Origin: Euzebya pacifica
Lineage (GTDB): Bacteria; Actinomycetota; Nitriliruptoria; Euzebyales; Euzebyaceae
Reading direction: 5' to 3'
NCBI RefSeq assembly: GCF_003344865.1
Contig: NZ_CP031165.1
Span: 1,555,910 to 1,619,909, forward strand
Length of the DNA stretch: 64,000 nt
Shown: positions 9,060 to 18,056 of the stretch, piece after piece
Position numbering within the stretch: the stretch's first letter is position 1
Layout of the letters: each line of letters starts with the position of its first letter
Program-made: the position numbers and the translations under genes
The notes under the pieces: generated by a model
Databases searched by the model: none
Told to the model about the DNA's origin: nothing
The model's input: the letters and a program-made list of their open reading frames with translations, nothing else

Positions 9060-10175
9060 TCAGCCGGGCGAGGGGCCGCCGTCGCCGTGCCAGATGGCCC
9101 GACCGTCGGTCGGGTCGAACGCGCTGAGCTGGCGTACCGCGACCGTCAGCTCGACCGCTGCGCCGGCGGCGGGCGAGGTCCCGGGGTCGGCACGTCCCGT
9201 CCATCGTCCGGACCCCACGTCCACGATGACGTGGTCCGTGCTGCCGCGGTGCACGACGCTCTCGACCGTCCCCGCGAGCCGCAGGTCAACAGGGTCCTCG
9301 GGGCGGGAGAGCCACAGCTGGTCGGGTGACGCGGCCAACCGCACGACGGTGTCCAGGCGTTCGCGCAGCGGCCCGGGAAGCCCGCCCGGTACCCGCAGCC
9401 GTTGTGCACCGACGACCAGCCAGCCCAGCCCGCTGGACTCGGCCACCCGGGCATCCACGAACCGGCGGGGCGGATCCCCGACGAATCCGGCGACGAAGGT
9501 GCTGGACGGCCGCCGTCGCAGCTCCTCCGGTGATGCGACCGTCTCGATCCGCCCGGCACGCATCACCGCCACTCGGTCGGCCAGCCGCATGACCTGCCAG
9601 TGATGGTTGGTGGCCAGCACGACGGTGATGCCCGTCGCGGTGCGGAACGACGCGAGCTCCTCCAGCAGCGTGCGCTGCTCCACCGGTCCGAGGTCCGCCA
9701 GCGGCTCGTCGAGCAGCAGCGCCGTCGGCATCCGCTCCATCGCCCGAGACATCAGCCGGCGTGGGATCGCGGGTGGGCCAAGGGGGCGGCCGGTCCGCCG
9801 ACCCCCGCGCCGACCTCGGGCCCACCACCGTGGGTCGGTCGCCTCGTCCTCGTCGTCGAGCCGGCGGAGCTCGGCTGGCAGCACCAGCTCCTCCACCACC
9901 GACATGAGTCGTCGCAGCCGACGGGCGTCGGTGACCAGCGCGACGTTGCGGTCCCGCATCCCGACCGTCGTCATGTCCACGCCGCCGATACCGACGACAC
10001 CCGAGTGGATCGGGTCGACACCGGCGATGGCCCGCATCAACGTCGACTTGCCCGCGCCCGACGGGCCGATCAGGCCCAGCAGCTCGTCGCGACCGACACG
10101 CAGGTCGACGTCGTCCAGCAGGACCGTGCCGTCGGGCGCGGTCCTGCGCACCCCCTTCAGCTGGATGGCCGCCAT
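9060..10175 (-). CDS. ABC-transporter ATPase-like protein with lost signature motifs
   Basis: The 371-residue protein has the length and C-terminal OB/TOBE layout of MalK/UgpC-type ATPases. Walker A is intact (GPSGAGKST, residues 37-45), as are Walker B and its glutamate (LLLDEP, Asp156-Glu157). Other motifs are not: the Q-loop glutamine position reads VALVTD (residues 78-83), the LSGGQ signature before the RAMERMPT helix is replaced by PPAIPRRLM, and the switch histidine region reads ATNHHW. No permease or binding protein lies beside it. It may bind ATP without forming a standard ABC dimer, or have another partner. An arginine-rich insert sits at about 118-132. A GATACT box nine bases upstream suggests a leaderless start. 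Confidence 0.7.
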   Translation of the reverse strand: MAAIQLKGVRRTAPDGTVLLDDVDLRVGRDELLGLIGPSGAGKSTLMRAIAGVDPIHSGVVGIGGVDMTTVGMRDRNVALVTDARRLRRLMSVVEELVLPAELRRLDDEDEATDPRWWARGRRGGRRTGRPLGPPAIPRRLMSRAMERMPTALLLDEPLADLGPVEQRTLLEELASFRTATGITVVLATNHHWQVMRLADRVAVMRAGRIETVASPEELRRRPSSTFVAGFVGDPPRRFVDARVAESSGLGWLVVGAQRLRVPGGLPGPLRERLDTVVRLAASPDQLWLSRPEDPVDLRLAGTVESVVHRGSTDHVIVDVGSGRWTGRADPGTSPAAGAAVELTVAVRQLSAFDPTDGRAIWHGDGGPSPG

Positions 10176-10265
10176 CGGGTGCCCAGTATCCCCCGACGGC
10201 GGACCGGCGACGCGACAAAGCTGGTGCGTGGTCCCCGACGACGTGTCAGCCGGTCACGGCCGTGC

Positions 10266-11207
10266 TCAGCCGAGGGGCACCGATGTGGTGGTGCACGGTG
10301 CGTTGGTGGCGCAGGCGCGCAGGTGCAGGGTGTCGCGGTCGCCGCCGACGCCGGTGACCGAACCCTCGAAGCTGCCGTCGTCGTCGAGGTCCAGGACGGT
10401 CCACTCCTGTCCGAAGGAGGGTGTGGCCGTGTCGGCCTTGCCCACGAACGCCTGGACGGTCCGGCCGGCGAAGAAGGCGTCCCAGCCGTTGATGTATGAC
10501 TCCGTGGTGGTGTTGGAGACGCCGGCCTGGACGGTGGCGGTGATGGAGGAGCCGGCGGTCTCCTCGGGGGCGATCAGGGTGCCGGGCTGGAAGCCGGCCG
10601 CCACGACCCGGTCGATGCCGTCACGGGTGTCGAACGGCATGAACATGCTGACCGTGTTGGCGTCGTCGTCGAACGCGCCGTCGAGGAACGCCAGGTGGTA
10701 GCAGCCGCTGACGGGCGTGCCCTGGTAGGACTCCTGGCATGCGCCGCGCAGCTGGAACCAGTCCTCGCCGCTGGCTGCCTGGTTGGCGTGGCCGACGGGG
10801 TCCTCCGCCGTCGTGACCGACACGAGGTTCGACCGCTTGGCCTGGAGCTGGAAGGACTGGCCGCCGGCGGTGAACGCCCACGTGTAGCGAACACCCTCCG
10901 GCGGGACCTCGCCGAGCTCCTCGAGCTGCCAGACGAACTCCACACCGTCGTCACGGACGTCGACCGACGCCGACTGCAGGTTGATGCCGATGGCACCACC
11001 GAGCTCGGTGCTGGCGAAGTCCGTCACGCTGCCACCGACCTCGAACGGGCCGTCGGCCGCGGCGAAGATCGCGGTCCCGGTCACCTCGACGGTGTCACCG
11101 TCCACGGTCGACACGACGTCCTCGAACGCCGGGCCAACGGCACCGGCGGGCAGGGACGCGAGCGCCAGCAGGCCCACGAGGACGGACAGGAGAGTGGTTC
11201 GCAGCAT
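10266..11207 (-). CDS. Secreted protein of unknown function
   Basis: The 313-residue product starts with a clear signal peptide (MLRTTLLSVLVGLLALASLPAGA, cleavage near residue 23). The mature part is rich in Thr, Val and Asp and predicted beta-strands. Two close cysteines occur in the middle (GACQESYQ and SGCYHL) and two near the C terminus (LRACATNAPC), so disulfides are likely outside the cell. A GGAGG seven bases before the ATG supports the start. I do not recognise a family. It is upstream of the ABC-like gene on the same strand with a 90-base gap, so a link is possible but unproved. Confidence 0.7.
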   Translation of the reverse strand: MLRTTLLSVLVGLLALASLPAGAVGPAFEDVVSTVDGDTVEVTGTAIFAAADGPFEVGGSVTDFASTELGGAIGINLQSASVDVRDDGVEFVWQLEELGEVPPEGVRYTWAFTAGGQSFQLQAKRSNLVSVTTAEDPVGHANQAASGEDWFQLRGACQESYQGTPVSGCYHLAFLDGAFDDDANTVSMFMPFDTRDGIDRVVAAGFQPGTLIAPEETAGSSITATVQAGVSNTTTESYINGWDAFFAGRTVQAFVGKADTATPSFGQEWTVLDLDDDGSFEGSVTGVGGDRDTLHLRACATNAPCTTTSVPLG

Positions 11208-11342
11208 CGAGGTTCCTCCGGGGTGCCGTGCTGGCTCGTGCCAGCGAGGTCGTGCTGCGGACGTTCACCGTCGGACCCCCGAGTTCCTGCACGATCTGTC
11301 GGCCAGACCGTCCCCTTCGTGACCGTTTGTGTCGTCGGAGGG

Positions 11343-12779
11343 TCAGGAACGGCCGAAGAGGGCGTCCATCATGCGGCTGCGAACCGCCTCGACCTCCTTG
11401 GTCAGCGCGTCCTCTGCCCAGCTGGCGGGGTGGGACGCGGGCAGGACCGTCACCTCGATGCGGCCCGACTGGATCAGCTGCCCGCCGCGCGGCATCAACG
11501 TGCCTGCGCCGCGGATCACCACCGGGACCACCGGCACGCCGGCCTGTCGGGCGATGTGGAAGGCACCCTTCTTGAACGGTCCCATCCCGGGCGTGCGCCA
11601 GCGCGTCCCCTCGGGCGCCAGGGCCAGGCTGATGCCGTCCTCCGTCAGCGCCTCGACCGCGGGCAGCAACGCCTCGCGGATCTGGGTGGAGTCGGAGCGA
11701 TCGATGAAGGCGACCCCGCCGACGGCGAACAGCTGGCCGAAGCCGGGGATGTTGCGGACCTCCTGCTTGGCGACAGCCGTCACCTTCTCGCGCAGGACGT
11801 TCATCATGATCAGGCTGTCGAGGTTGGACCGGTGGTTGAAGACGAACACGCACGGCCGATGGGCCCACAGGTGCTCACGACCCTCGACGATGTCGACATC
11901 GATGCCGGCGACGGTCAGCGCAAGGTCCGAGCCGAACCCGATGGCGGTGTCGACGAACGTCCGGCGCGACCGGCGCAGCAGGCCGAGGCCCGCCGCGATG
12001 GCGGTGCCACCGAAGAACCCCGAGTAGGCGGCCGCCGTGCGGACCAGCGACTTCGGGGTGGGCTTGGCCGAGGTCCGGTCCCCGACGAGCACCGGCCAGC
12101 CGCGTTGCTCTGCGGTGCGACGGAGGTGGGGACGTGGGCTCACGGCGACCGGATTGCCGACGGCCTCCAGCAGCGGGACGTCCTCGTCCCCGTCGGAGTA
12201 GGCGAACGACGCGGCGAGGTCCAGGCCGTCGGTCTCGGCCAGCGCATGCAGTCCGATCGACTTCTGCTCGCTCCACAGCGCCACCCCGTCGACCCGTCCG
12301 GTCACCACCCCGTCGAGGACCTCCAGCTGTGTGCACAGCACGTGGTCGGCGTCGGTGATCTCCGCGATCGCCTCGATCTGCAGCATGGTGGCGCTGGACG
12401 CGATGACGATCGTGTGGCCGGCCGCCCGATGGGCCTCCAGCAGCGCCCAGGTCTCGGGTCGCAGGTGTGGGGCGATCTCGTTGTCGAAGATCTCGCGTCC
12501 CCAGCCGCGGAGCTCGTCGACGTCCCGGCCGGCGTAGGCGGCCAGCGACCACCCGAGGAACGCGTCGAACTCCTCGGGCGTCCGCACCCCCCGGATGGCG
12601 GCCAGGGCGATCCGGGCCGCTTCGCGGGCGCCCACCTCCAGCGCCTTGACCCGCGCCTGGATGAAGGCCAGCCCGGAGAATCCGTCGATCAGCGTCCCGT
12701 CGTAGTCGAAGACGGCCGCGACACCGGGGCCGGGTGGTGCCTCGCGGATCCGGTCGATGAGCTCGTCGAGGTCAGCCAT
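11343..12779 (-). CDS. HAD-IB phosphatase fused to 1-acylglycerol-3-phosphate acyltransferase (PlsC)
   Basis: The 478-residue product joins two enzymes of glycerolipid synthesis. Residues about 1-230 are a HAD subfamily IB hydrolase with FDYDGTL near residue 25, IASSATMLQ as motif II and YSDGDEDVPLL as motif IV. Residues about 270-478 are a PlsC acyltransferase with the HX4D motif in FNHRSNLDSL near 315 and the EGTRWRTPG motif. The acyltransferase makes phosphatidic acid from lysophosphatidate at the membrane; the phosphatase substrate is not known. The ATG lies inside the last codons of plsB (8-base overlap), so the two are coupled. The fusion order HAD-PlsC is a known bacterial architecture. 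Confidence 0.88.
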   Translation of the reverse strand: MADLDELIDRIREAPPGPGVAAVFDYDGTLIDGFSGLAFIQARVKALEVGAREAARIALAAIRGVRTPEEFDAFLGWSLAAYAGRDVDELRGWGREIFDNEIAPHLRPETWALLEAHRAAGHTIVIASSATMLQIEAIAEITDADHVLCTQLEVLDGVVTGRVDGVALWSEQKSIGLHALAETDGLDLAASFAYSDGDEDVPLLEAVGNPVAVSPRPHLRRTAEQRGWPVLVGDRTSAKPTPKSLVRTAAAYSGFFGGTAIAAGLGLLRRSRRTFVDTAIGFGSDLALTVAGIDVDIVEGREHLWAHRPCVFVFNHRSNLDSLIMMNVLREKVTAVAKQEVRNIPGFGQLFAVGGVAFIDRSDSTQIREALLPAVEALTEDGISLALAPEGTRWRTPGMGPFKKGAFHIARQAGVPVVPVVIRGAGTLMPRGGQLIQSGRIEVTVLPASHPASWAEDALTKEVEAVRSRMMDALFGRS

Positions 12780-15102
12780 CGGTGCCTCCGGCCACGGCAG
12801 GGGCGGGGCTGTCCAGGTCGACGGTGTGCTCCGAGATCCGCCATGGCCGTCGGTCCAGGTCGGCGATCCGCTGCAGCCGTTGGACCACGGTGTCCAGCTC
12901 CTCGCGGTAGGCCTCGCGGGCCGCTGCTGCCGTCGGACCACCGTCGAGCAGGCCGCGGTTGTCCGCCAGCAGCGCGGTGCCGCCGAACAGCTCGCGTGAC
13001 ACCGACTCGGCCCCGTGGATACGACGCTGGCGCAGCATCTGCTGGCCGTATGACAGGCTGCGGTCGACCAGCGTGTCGGGCTCGATGTGCCCGTCGGTGT
13101 CGACCAGCACGGCCGCGGTGACGACCTGCGCATCGATGAAGGACCGCAGGACGTGGTGGGCGACGAGCGGCCCGGCGGGTGCGGCGGAGCTGCCGTCCTC
13201 GGCGGTGCGCAGCGCGCGTTGCAGGACACGCTCGGCCTGGTCCGCCCGCCCGTCGGTGCGGTTCCACGTCGGGCTCAGCAGCTGCAGCTCGGCCTCGAGC
13301 TCGTCGCGGAACCGTGCCTTGGTCGGGAAGAAGAACTCGAACTTCAGCAGGTCCCGAAGGCGCAGTGCCTCCTCCCAGCCCAGGTCCAGGTGGTTCTCGC
13401 CATCGGGGAGCGTGGCCACGTACAGCACGACGAGCTCGACGATGGCCCGGTTGAGGAGGTGGTGCAGCGCGCCGTTGCGGTAGAAGGCCGCGGTGTGGTG
13501 ACGGCCGGTCCGGATCGACCAGATCGGGGTCGGGCCGTCGTCGAAGACCTCCACGACCCCGGCGTCCTGCAGCCGACCGAGCGTGCGGCACAGCCCGATG
13601 GGATGGCGCAGGTCGTCCTTGGGACGCTCGATGCCGCGCATGTCGAGGTAGTCCAGCAGTGGGGTGACCCGATGCCCGATCTCCTCCACGGTCAGGGCGC
13701 GGTCACGTTCGCCGAGCAGGGCCAGGCAGACCAGCGAGGTGGAGGTGGCCGGGGTCACGTCGTTGATGCGGGTGGCGACCTCGAAGGCCACCTTCTCCAG
13801 CTGCGACGGGCCCTCGCCGGCGTCGGACAGCGCATCCCGCAGCGACATCGGCTGGCCGAACCGGACCAGCACGTCGCCGAGGTGGTGCTGCTGGGACTGC
13901 ACGTACCGGGCGAACCAGGCCAGCCCCTCGGCCTGCTTGGTGCCACCCTGCTCCTCCTCCGCCATCGAGGCGACCTCGTGCAGCTGCTCGTAGACCAGCG
14001 ACACGGGGACGACGATCGGGTCGGCCTCGTCGTGGAGGTCGAGGCCGTCGACGAGGTAGCGCAGGATCCCGTAGCGGGGACGGCGCAGCTTGCCGGTGCG
14101 GGTGCGGCCGCCCTCCATGAACCACTCGAGGTTGAACTTCTTGGCCATCAGGTGGCCGAGGTAACGACGGACCGCGAACTTGTAGACCTCGTCGCCCCCG
14201 AAGGACCTGCGGATGAAGACGATGCCGGCTCGCTTGCCGAGGGGGCCGAAGGGCCAGAAGGAGAGGTTCGCGCCACCGAGGGTGTGGTTGCGGGGGAGGT
14301 CGTGCTGCAGGAGGACGTCGGCGATGATCAGCGGGTCGACGTAGCTGCGATGTGACGGCAGGAAGATCAGCGAGTGCCCACGGTTCAGCTCGCGCAGGTG
14401 GTCCAGGGCCGAGTCGTCGACCTCGACGTTCCACGCCTTGGCGTGCATGGGGCGCAGGACGGTGCGCCACACGTCGATCGCCAGCGGCGACTGGACGGCG
14501 ATCAGCTCCTCCAGCGCCGCCTTGGCCTCCTTGCGCAACCCGCGGATGTCGCGACCGAGCTGGCCCGCCAGCTCGCGGAGGCCCATGTCGAAGGAGGTGC
14601 TGTCCAGCAGCTGCTCGGCGATGAGCCTCGGCACCTTGTACCGGTTGCCGAGCACCTGTCGTTCCGCGCGGTCACAGGCCAGGACCGCCTGACGCGCGAC
14701 GAAGGCAGGGAACCGCGCGGTCGCATGGTCCTCGTCGCCGTACCGCCGGAGGAATCGCCCCCGCAGCTGTTCGGTCGATGCCGGCGTTCCGGTGGTGACC
14801 ACCGCGCCGTCCGGGCGTCGCCGGGTGATCAGCTCCTGCAACGGCCGCCAGGGACGGCGGGGCCCGCTCAGCAGCAGCAGCTCGCCGAGGTTCAGGCGTT
14901 CGCCGGCGCCGCGTTCGTCGGGCAGCCACGTGACCCGCGCGGGGACCACCTGCCCCGCACCCTCCACGGCCGCAGGAAAGCGGTCGTCCTCCAGTGCGAC
15001 CACCGGTGCGCCGGGATGGGCATCGGCCGCCCATTCCTCCACCAGCCGTCGCTCGGTCGTCGACCGCACATCTGCGGCCACCAGCGTCGAGCCCTCCGTC
15101 AT
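12772..15102 (-). CDS. plsB: Glycerol-3-phosphate 1-O-acyltransferase
   Basis: This enzyme adds the first acyl chain to glycerol-3-phosphate at the inner face of the membrane. The 776-residue length fits PlsB. Visible acyltransferase blocks are LPSHRSYVDPLI with the catalytic His-Asp pair near residue 250, GIVFIRRSFGGDEVY, and FMEGGRTRTGKLRRPRYGIL. The start at 15102 is set by a TAGCCT -10 box seven bases upstream, suggesting a leaderless message. The stop overlaps the HAD-PlsC gene, which performs the second acylation, and gpsA, which makes the substrate, is divergent just upstream. Together they form a phosphatidate-synthesis locus. Confidence 0.94.
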   Translation of the reverse strand: MTEGSTLVAADVRSTTERRLVEEWAADAHPGAPVVALEDDRFPAAVEGAGQVVPARVTWLPDERGAGERLNLGELLLLSGPRRPWRPLQELITRRRPDGAVVTTGTPASTEQLRGRFLRRYGDEDHATARFPAFVARQAVLACDRAERQVLGNRYKVPRLIAEQLLDSTSFDMGLRELAGQLGRDIRGLRKEAKAALEELIAVQSPLAIDVWRTVLRPMHAKAWNVEVDDSALDHLRELNRGHSLIFLPSHRSYVDPLIIADVLLQHDLPRNHTLGGANLSFWPFGPLGKRAGIVFIRRSFGGDEVYKFAVRRYLGHLMAKKFNLEWFMEGGRTRTGKLRRPRYGILRYLVDGLDLHDEADPIVVPVSLVYEQLHEVASMAEEEQGGTKQAEGLAWFARYVQSQQHHLGDVLVRFGQPMSLRDALSDAGEGPSQLEKVAFEVATRINDVTPATSTSLVCLALLGERDRALTVEEIGHRVTPLLDYLDMRGIERPKDDLRHPIGLCRTLGRLQDAGVVEVFDDGPTPIWSIRTGRHHTAAFYRNGALHHLLNRAIVELVVLYVATLPDGENHLDLGWEEALRLRDLLKFEFFFPTKARFRDELEAELQLLSPTWNRTDGRADQAERVLQRALRTAEDGSSAAPAGPLVAHHVLRSFIDAQVVTAAVLVDTDGHIEPDTLVDRSLSYGQQMLRQRRIHGAESVSRELFGGTALLADNRGLLDGGPTAAAAREAYREELDTVVQRLQRIADLDRRPWRISEHTVDLDSPAPAVAGGTDG

Positions 15103-15109
15103 GCTCCGG

Positions 15110-15115
15110 AGGCTA
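15110..15115 (-). promoter_or_regulatory. -10 box for leaderless plsB
   Basis: TAGCCT on the minus strand ends seven bases before the plsB ATG, the spacing expected when the transcript begins at the start codon. It lies at the end of the preceding small gene. No clear -35 box is seen. Confidence 0.5.
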
Positions 15116-15325
15116 GGGGTTGTCGTCCGGCTTGTCGTCGGGCCATGCCTCCCACCGTTCGTCCTCGGCCTCCCACTTCTCCTCGCGAGCGTCGCGCGAC
15201 TCCTTCCATTCGCGTGCCGCGTGCTCGGAGGGGTAGGGGCCGAACCGGTCCATGGCACGGCACACGTTGCCGTGCTCCGGTCGGTCGTGGGTGAAGCACC
15301 AGTACCAGCTGTCGTCATCGGGCAT
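15113..15325 (-). CDS. Small conserved actinobacterial protein
   Basis: The 70-residue product resembles a family of small actinobacterial proteins with an aromatic start, a central cysteine and a DR(L/F)GPYPS turn: here [26 protein letters not shown] and then an acidic, Trp-rich helix. The ATG at 15325 is preferred over 15367 because the extra N terminus looks unlike the family, though no strong ribosome site is seen. The role is unknown. The two cysteines plus histidine might bind a metal. It ends ten bases before plsB on the same strand. Confidence 0.65.
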   Translation of the reverse strand: MPDDDSWYWCFTHDRPEHGNVCRAMDRFGPYPSEHAAREWKESRDAREEKWEAEDERWEAWPDDKPDDNP

Positions 15326-15426
15326 GCCGCGATCATGCCCCGGACCCCCGCTCGTCGACACCGACATCTCCTAGACTCCTCCGACGCAGCGATGGCCAGC
15401 AGCGGAGCCGACGGACGGGACACCCA

Positions 15427-16434
15427 GTGACCAGACCCATCAACGTGACGATCCTCGGGAGCGGGTCCTGGGGAACGACGGTGGCGTCGCTGGTGAGCGG
15501 GAACACCCCGACGTTGCTGTGGTCACGGCGGGCCGAGGTGGCGGAGGAGATCACCAGCAGGCAGACCAACAGCCGTTACCTGGGGGACCATCGCCTGCCG
15601 GCATCGTTGGCAGCCACCGCTGACCTTGCCGACGCCGTCGCCCGGGCCGACGTCCTGGTCGTGGGCGTGCCGACGCAGGGGATCCGCGAGACGCTGGAGG
15701 CTGCGGCCCCCCACGTCCGCCCGTGGATCCCGGTGCTGTCACTGGCCAAGGGCCTGGAGCAGTCGACCCGCATGCGCCCGACCGACGTCATCAGCGAGTG
15801 CCTGCCGGGCCACCCGGTCGGCCTGCTGGCCGGGCCGAACATCGCCGGGGAGATCCTCGAGGGCAAGGCGGCGGCAGCGGTCATCGCCACCCCCGACCCC
15901 GACATCGCCGCGTCACTGCAGCCGCTGTTCTCCTCGGTGCGGTTCCGCGTCTACACCAACACCGACGTGCTCGGCTGCGAGCTCGGCGGGGTCCTGAAGA
16001 ACATCGTCGCGATCGCCGCGGGGATGGCCGACGGGCTCGGTGTCGGCGTCAACACGAGCGCGCTGGTGATCTCCCGTGGCCTGGCGGAGATCACGCGGCT
16101 GGGCCTGGCCATGGGCGCCGACCCGGCGACCTTCAGCGGGCTGACCGGGCTCGGCGACCTGATCGCCACCTGCATGTCCCCGCGCTCCCGCAACCGGCGG
16201 GTGGGGGAGGAGCTGGCAAAGGGCCGCACCATCGAGGAGGCCGTCGAGGTGCTCGGCCAGGTGGCGGAAGGGGTCAAGACCGCCCGCAGCGTGGTGGAGC
16301 TCGCGCACGAGCACGGTGTCGACGTCCCGATCTGCGAGGAGGTCGACGCGGTCTGCAACGAGGGGCGCACCGCGCTCCAGGCCTACCGCGGCCTTGTCCG
16401 GTTGCGGCCCGGCAGCGAGCACGACGCAGGCTGA
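15427..16434 (+). CDS. gpsA: Glycerol-3-phosphate dehydrogenase [NAD(P)+]
   Basis: The enzyme reduces dihydroxyacetone phosphate to sn-glycerol-3-phosphate, the backbone for phospholipids. The 335 residues contain the N-terminal dinucleotide fold [10 protein letters not shown], the LAKGLE segment, the GPNIAGEI motif, the helical substrate domain with [15 protein letters not shown] (catalytic Lys) and [12 protein letters not shown]. Translation starts at a GTG with a GACGGGA just upstream. It is divergent from the PlsB operon that uses its product. Its stop codon is inside a hairpin shared with the converging gene. The identification is secure. Confidence 0.96.
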   Translation: MTRPINVTILGSGSWGTTVASLVSGNTPTLLWSRRAEVAEEITSRQTNSRYLGDHRLPASLAATADLADAVARADVLVVGVPTQGIRETLEAAAPHVRPWIPVLSLAKGLEQSTRMRPTDVISECLPGHPVGLLAGPNIAGEILEGKAAAAVIATPDPDIAASLQPLFSSVRFRVYTNTDVLGCELGGVLKNIVAIAAGMADGLGVGVNTSALVISRGLAEITRLGLAMGADPATFSGLTGLGDLIATCMSPRSRNRRVGEELAKGRTIEEAVEVLGQVAEGVKTARSVVELAHEHGVDVPICEEVDAVCNEGRTALQAYRGLVRLRPGSEHDAG

Positions 16435-16453
16435 CAGAAGGGCCGTCAGCCTG
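16427..16453. terminator. Hairpin covering both stop codons of converging genes
   Basis: A perfect 9-bp stem (16427-16435 with 16445-16453) with a 9-nt loop contains the gpsA stop in its left arm and the stop of the converging gene in its right arm. It could terminate both transcripts. Confidence 0.6.
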
Positions 16454-17378
16454 TCGGGGTCGGGCTGGGGTCGGCCGTCGGCGTGGCACCTGGGGACGTC
16501 GTCGGTGCCGGGGCGGTTCCCAGCAGGACACTCTCCGCGCAGCCCCACACACCGACACCGGTGCCCTCCGCAGAGGCCTGGGCCACTCGCAGCCGCTCGG
16601 TCAGGAACGGGTCGTCGTCGACCTGGTCGGTGTCGAGGATCGCCTCGCCGGCCACGGTCAGGGTGACGTTGAGCGACGAGTCGGGGTTGGAGAGCGCCAG
16701 CACCTCCGCCAGGCGGCGGCCCAGGGCGTCGGTCTCGGGCGCATCGGCCGGCCGCCGCAGGAGGACGTCACCATCGGTGGCCTCCAGCCACGCCTCGGTC
16801 AAGGCAGAGGACTGGGTGTGCCGACAGTCTCCCGGCGCCGGTGCATCGGTCCCGGCCAACCGCACCTGGATGGCCCGTCCGGCGTCGGGGCCGTCGGCCA
16901 GCATCTCGCGCAGGTCGAACCCGACCAGCACGTTGCCGTCGACGACGTCGGTGACGTGCAGGGCGATCTCGACGTCGTCGGCCTCGGCAACGGCCGAGGT
17001 GACCTCCGCGAGGCTCGACGCCGTGGCTGCGTCCTCGTTGGCGTCGGCTTCGGCCGCCGCGGCCGCGTCGGCCACGTCAGCGGCTTCCGACCCAGCGGCG
17101 CGTGACTGGGCCAGCTCCGTGGTCAGCGCCTCGAGCTCGTCCCGCAGGCGGTCGATCTCCCCGGCTCGGTCCTGCAGGTCGCCCCGGAGCTCGGCGAGGT
17201 CACCACGGAGTTCGGCGGCGGTGGCGTCGGCGGCGCTGGCTCGCTGGACGGCTGCATCGATGTCGCCCTGGGCGCCGTTGCCGGCAGCCCACACGGTCAC
17301 CACCACGATGACCAGCACGGCGACAACCGTGCCGATGACCATCGGTGAAGGGGTCGGCAGGGACGGGCGATCGACCAT
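16446..17378 (-). CDS. Membrane-anchored coiled-coil protein with a nuclease-like (SNase-fold) domain
   Basis: The 310-residue protein has one N-terminal membrane helix (residues about 14-32), a coiled coil (about 36-85, with RGDLAELRGDLQDRAGEIDR), an Ala/Asp-rich linker and a C-terminal domain resembling staphylococcal nuclease: VVDGNVLVGFDL, VRLAGTDAP, TDALGRRLAEVL and RLRVAQASAEGTGVGVWGC. The Arg of VRL and the Arg of LGRRLA correspond to the two catalytic arginines, but the catalytic Glu after DAP is replaced (DAPAPG). It is therefore probably not an active nuclease. The C-terminal tail is Pro/Thr-rich. A TACGGT box seven bases before the ATG supports the start. The domain call is by pattern only. 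Confidence 0.6.
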   Translation of the reverse strand: MVDRPSLPTPSPMVIGTVVAVLVIVVVTVWAAGNGAQGDIDAAVQRASAADATAAELRGDLAELRGDLQDRAGEIDRLRDELEALTTELAQSRAAGSEAADVADAAAAAEADANEDAATASSLAEVTSAVAEADDVEIALHVTDVVDGNVLVGFDLREMLADGPDAGRAIQVRLAGTDAPAPGDCRHTQSSALTEAWLEATDGDVLLRRPADAPETDALGRRLAEVLALSNPDSSLNVTLTVAGEAILDTDQVDDDPFLTERLRVAQASAEGTGVGVWGCAESVLLGTAPAPTTSPGATPTADPSPTPTG

Positions 17379-17385
17379 CGGGTGG

Positions 17386-17391
17386 ACCGTA
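17386..17391 (-). promoter_or_regulatory. -10 box for the leaderless nuclease-like gene
   Basis: TACGGT on the minus strand ends seven bases before the ATG at 17378, as expected for a leaderless start. Confidence 0.5.
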
Positions 17392-17459
17392 CTGCACCGT
17401 CCCCGCCACGACGCGCTGCCGCCTCGGCCGTCGCGGCGCACACACGAGAGACTTCGGGC

Positions 17460-17924
17460 ATGCCCGTCATGGAGACCAGCGCCGCTGTCGAGGTGGCCGT
17501 GCGGGCCCCGGACGCCTTCGCGTTCGTGGCCGATGCGACCAACAACCCGCGATGGCAGAAGGGCATGGTCGACTGCACGTGGCTGGCCGACGAGCCGCCC
17601 ATCGGTGTCGGGTCGCGGTACCGCCAGCACGCCCGGTTCATGGGGCGGGACGTGCGCTCGATCTTCGAGGTGACCGAGTACGTCGACGGGCAGGTCATCG
17701 CTGCCCGCACCCTCCGCGTCGACGAGGGCGGGGTCGCCGGTGGGTTCCCGATCACCTTCCGCCGCTCGGTCGAGCCGGTCGGCGAGGGCCGGTGCCGTGT
17801 GCGGACCGTCGTGACCGGGGAACCCGGCCGTTTCTTCGGACTGGCCGCCGGCCCGCTGGCATGGATGGTCCGTCGGTCCATCCGGGCCGACTACCGACGG
17901 CTGGTCGGGGTCCTCGAGTCCTGA
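17460..17924 (+). CDS. SRPBCC-family protein (polyketide cyclase/dehydrase-like)
   Basis: The 154-residue product has the helix-grip fold pattern of the polyketide cyclase/dehydrase group: VEVAVRAPDAFAFVADATNNPRWQ at the N terminus, alternating strands (GSRYRQHARF, VRSIFEVTEYV, ITFRRSVEPV, CRVRTVVTGE) and a final amphipathic helix. Such proteins bind hydrophobic ligands; many have no known reaction. Either of two ATGs (17460, 17469) could be used and neither has a strong ribosome site. It stands alone between a divergent and a downstream co-directional gene. No catalytic function can be assigned. Confidence 0.75.
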   Translation: MPVMETSAAVEVAVRAPDAFAFVADATNNPRWQKGMVDCTWLADEPPIGVGSRYRQHARFMGRDVRSIFEVTEYVDGQVIAARTLRVDEGGVAGGFPITFRRSVEPVGEGRCRVRTVVTGEPGRFFGLAAGPLAWMVRRSIRADYRRLVGVLES

Positions 17925-18056
17925 CCCCGGGTTCCCCTCGGTACAGGCCGGCACGGGATCGAGCGCCCGACCGGGGCCTACCGTGGGGGCATCGCCGCCA
18001 ACCCGCACCACACCGGTGCCGCAGACGCTCCGCCCGCCCCTCCCCGCCGACCTGTC

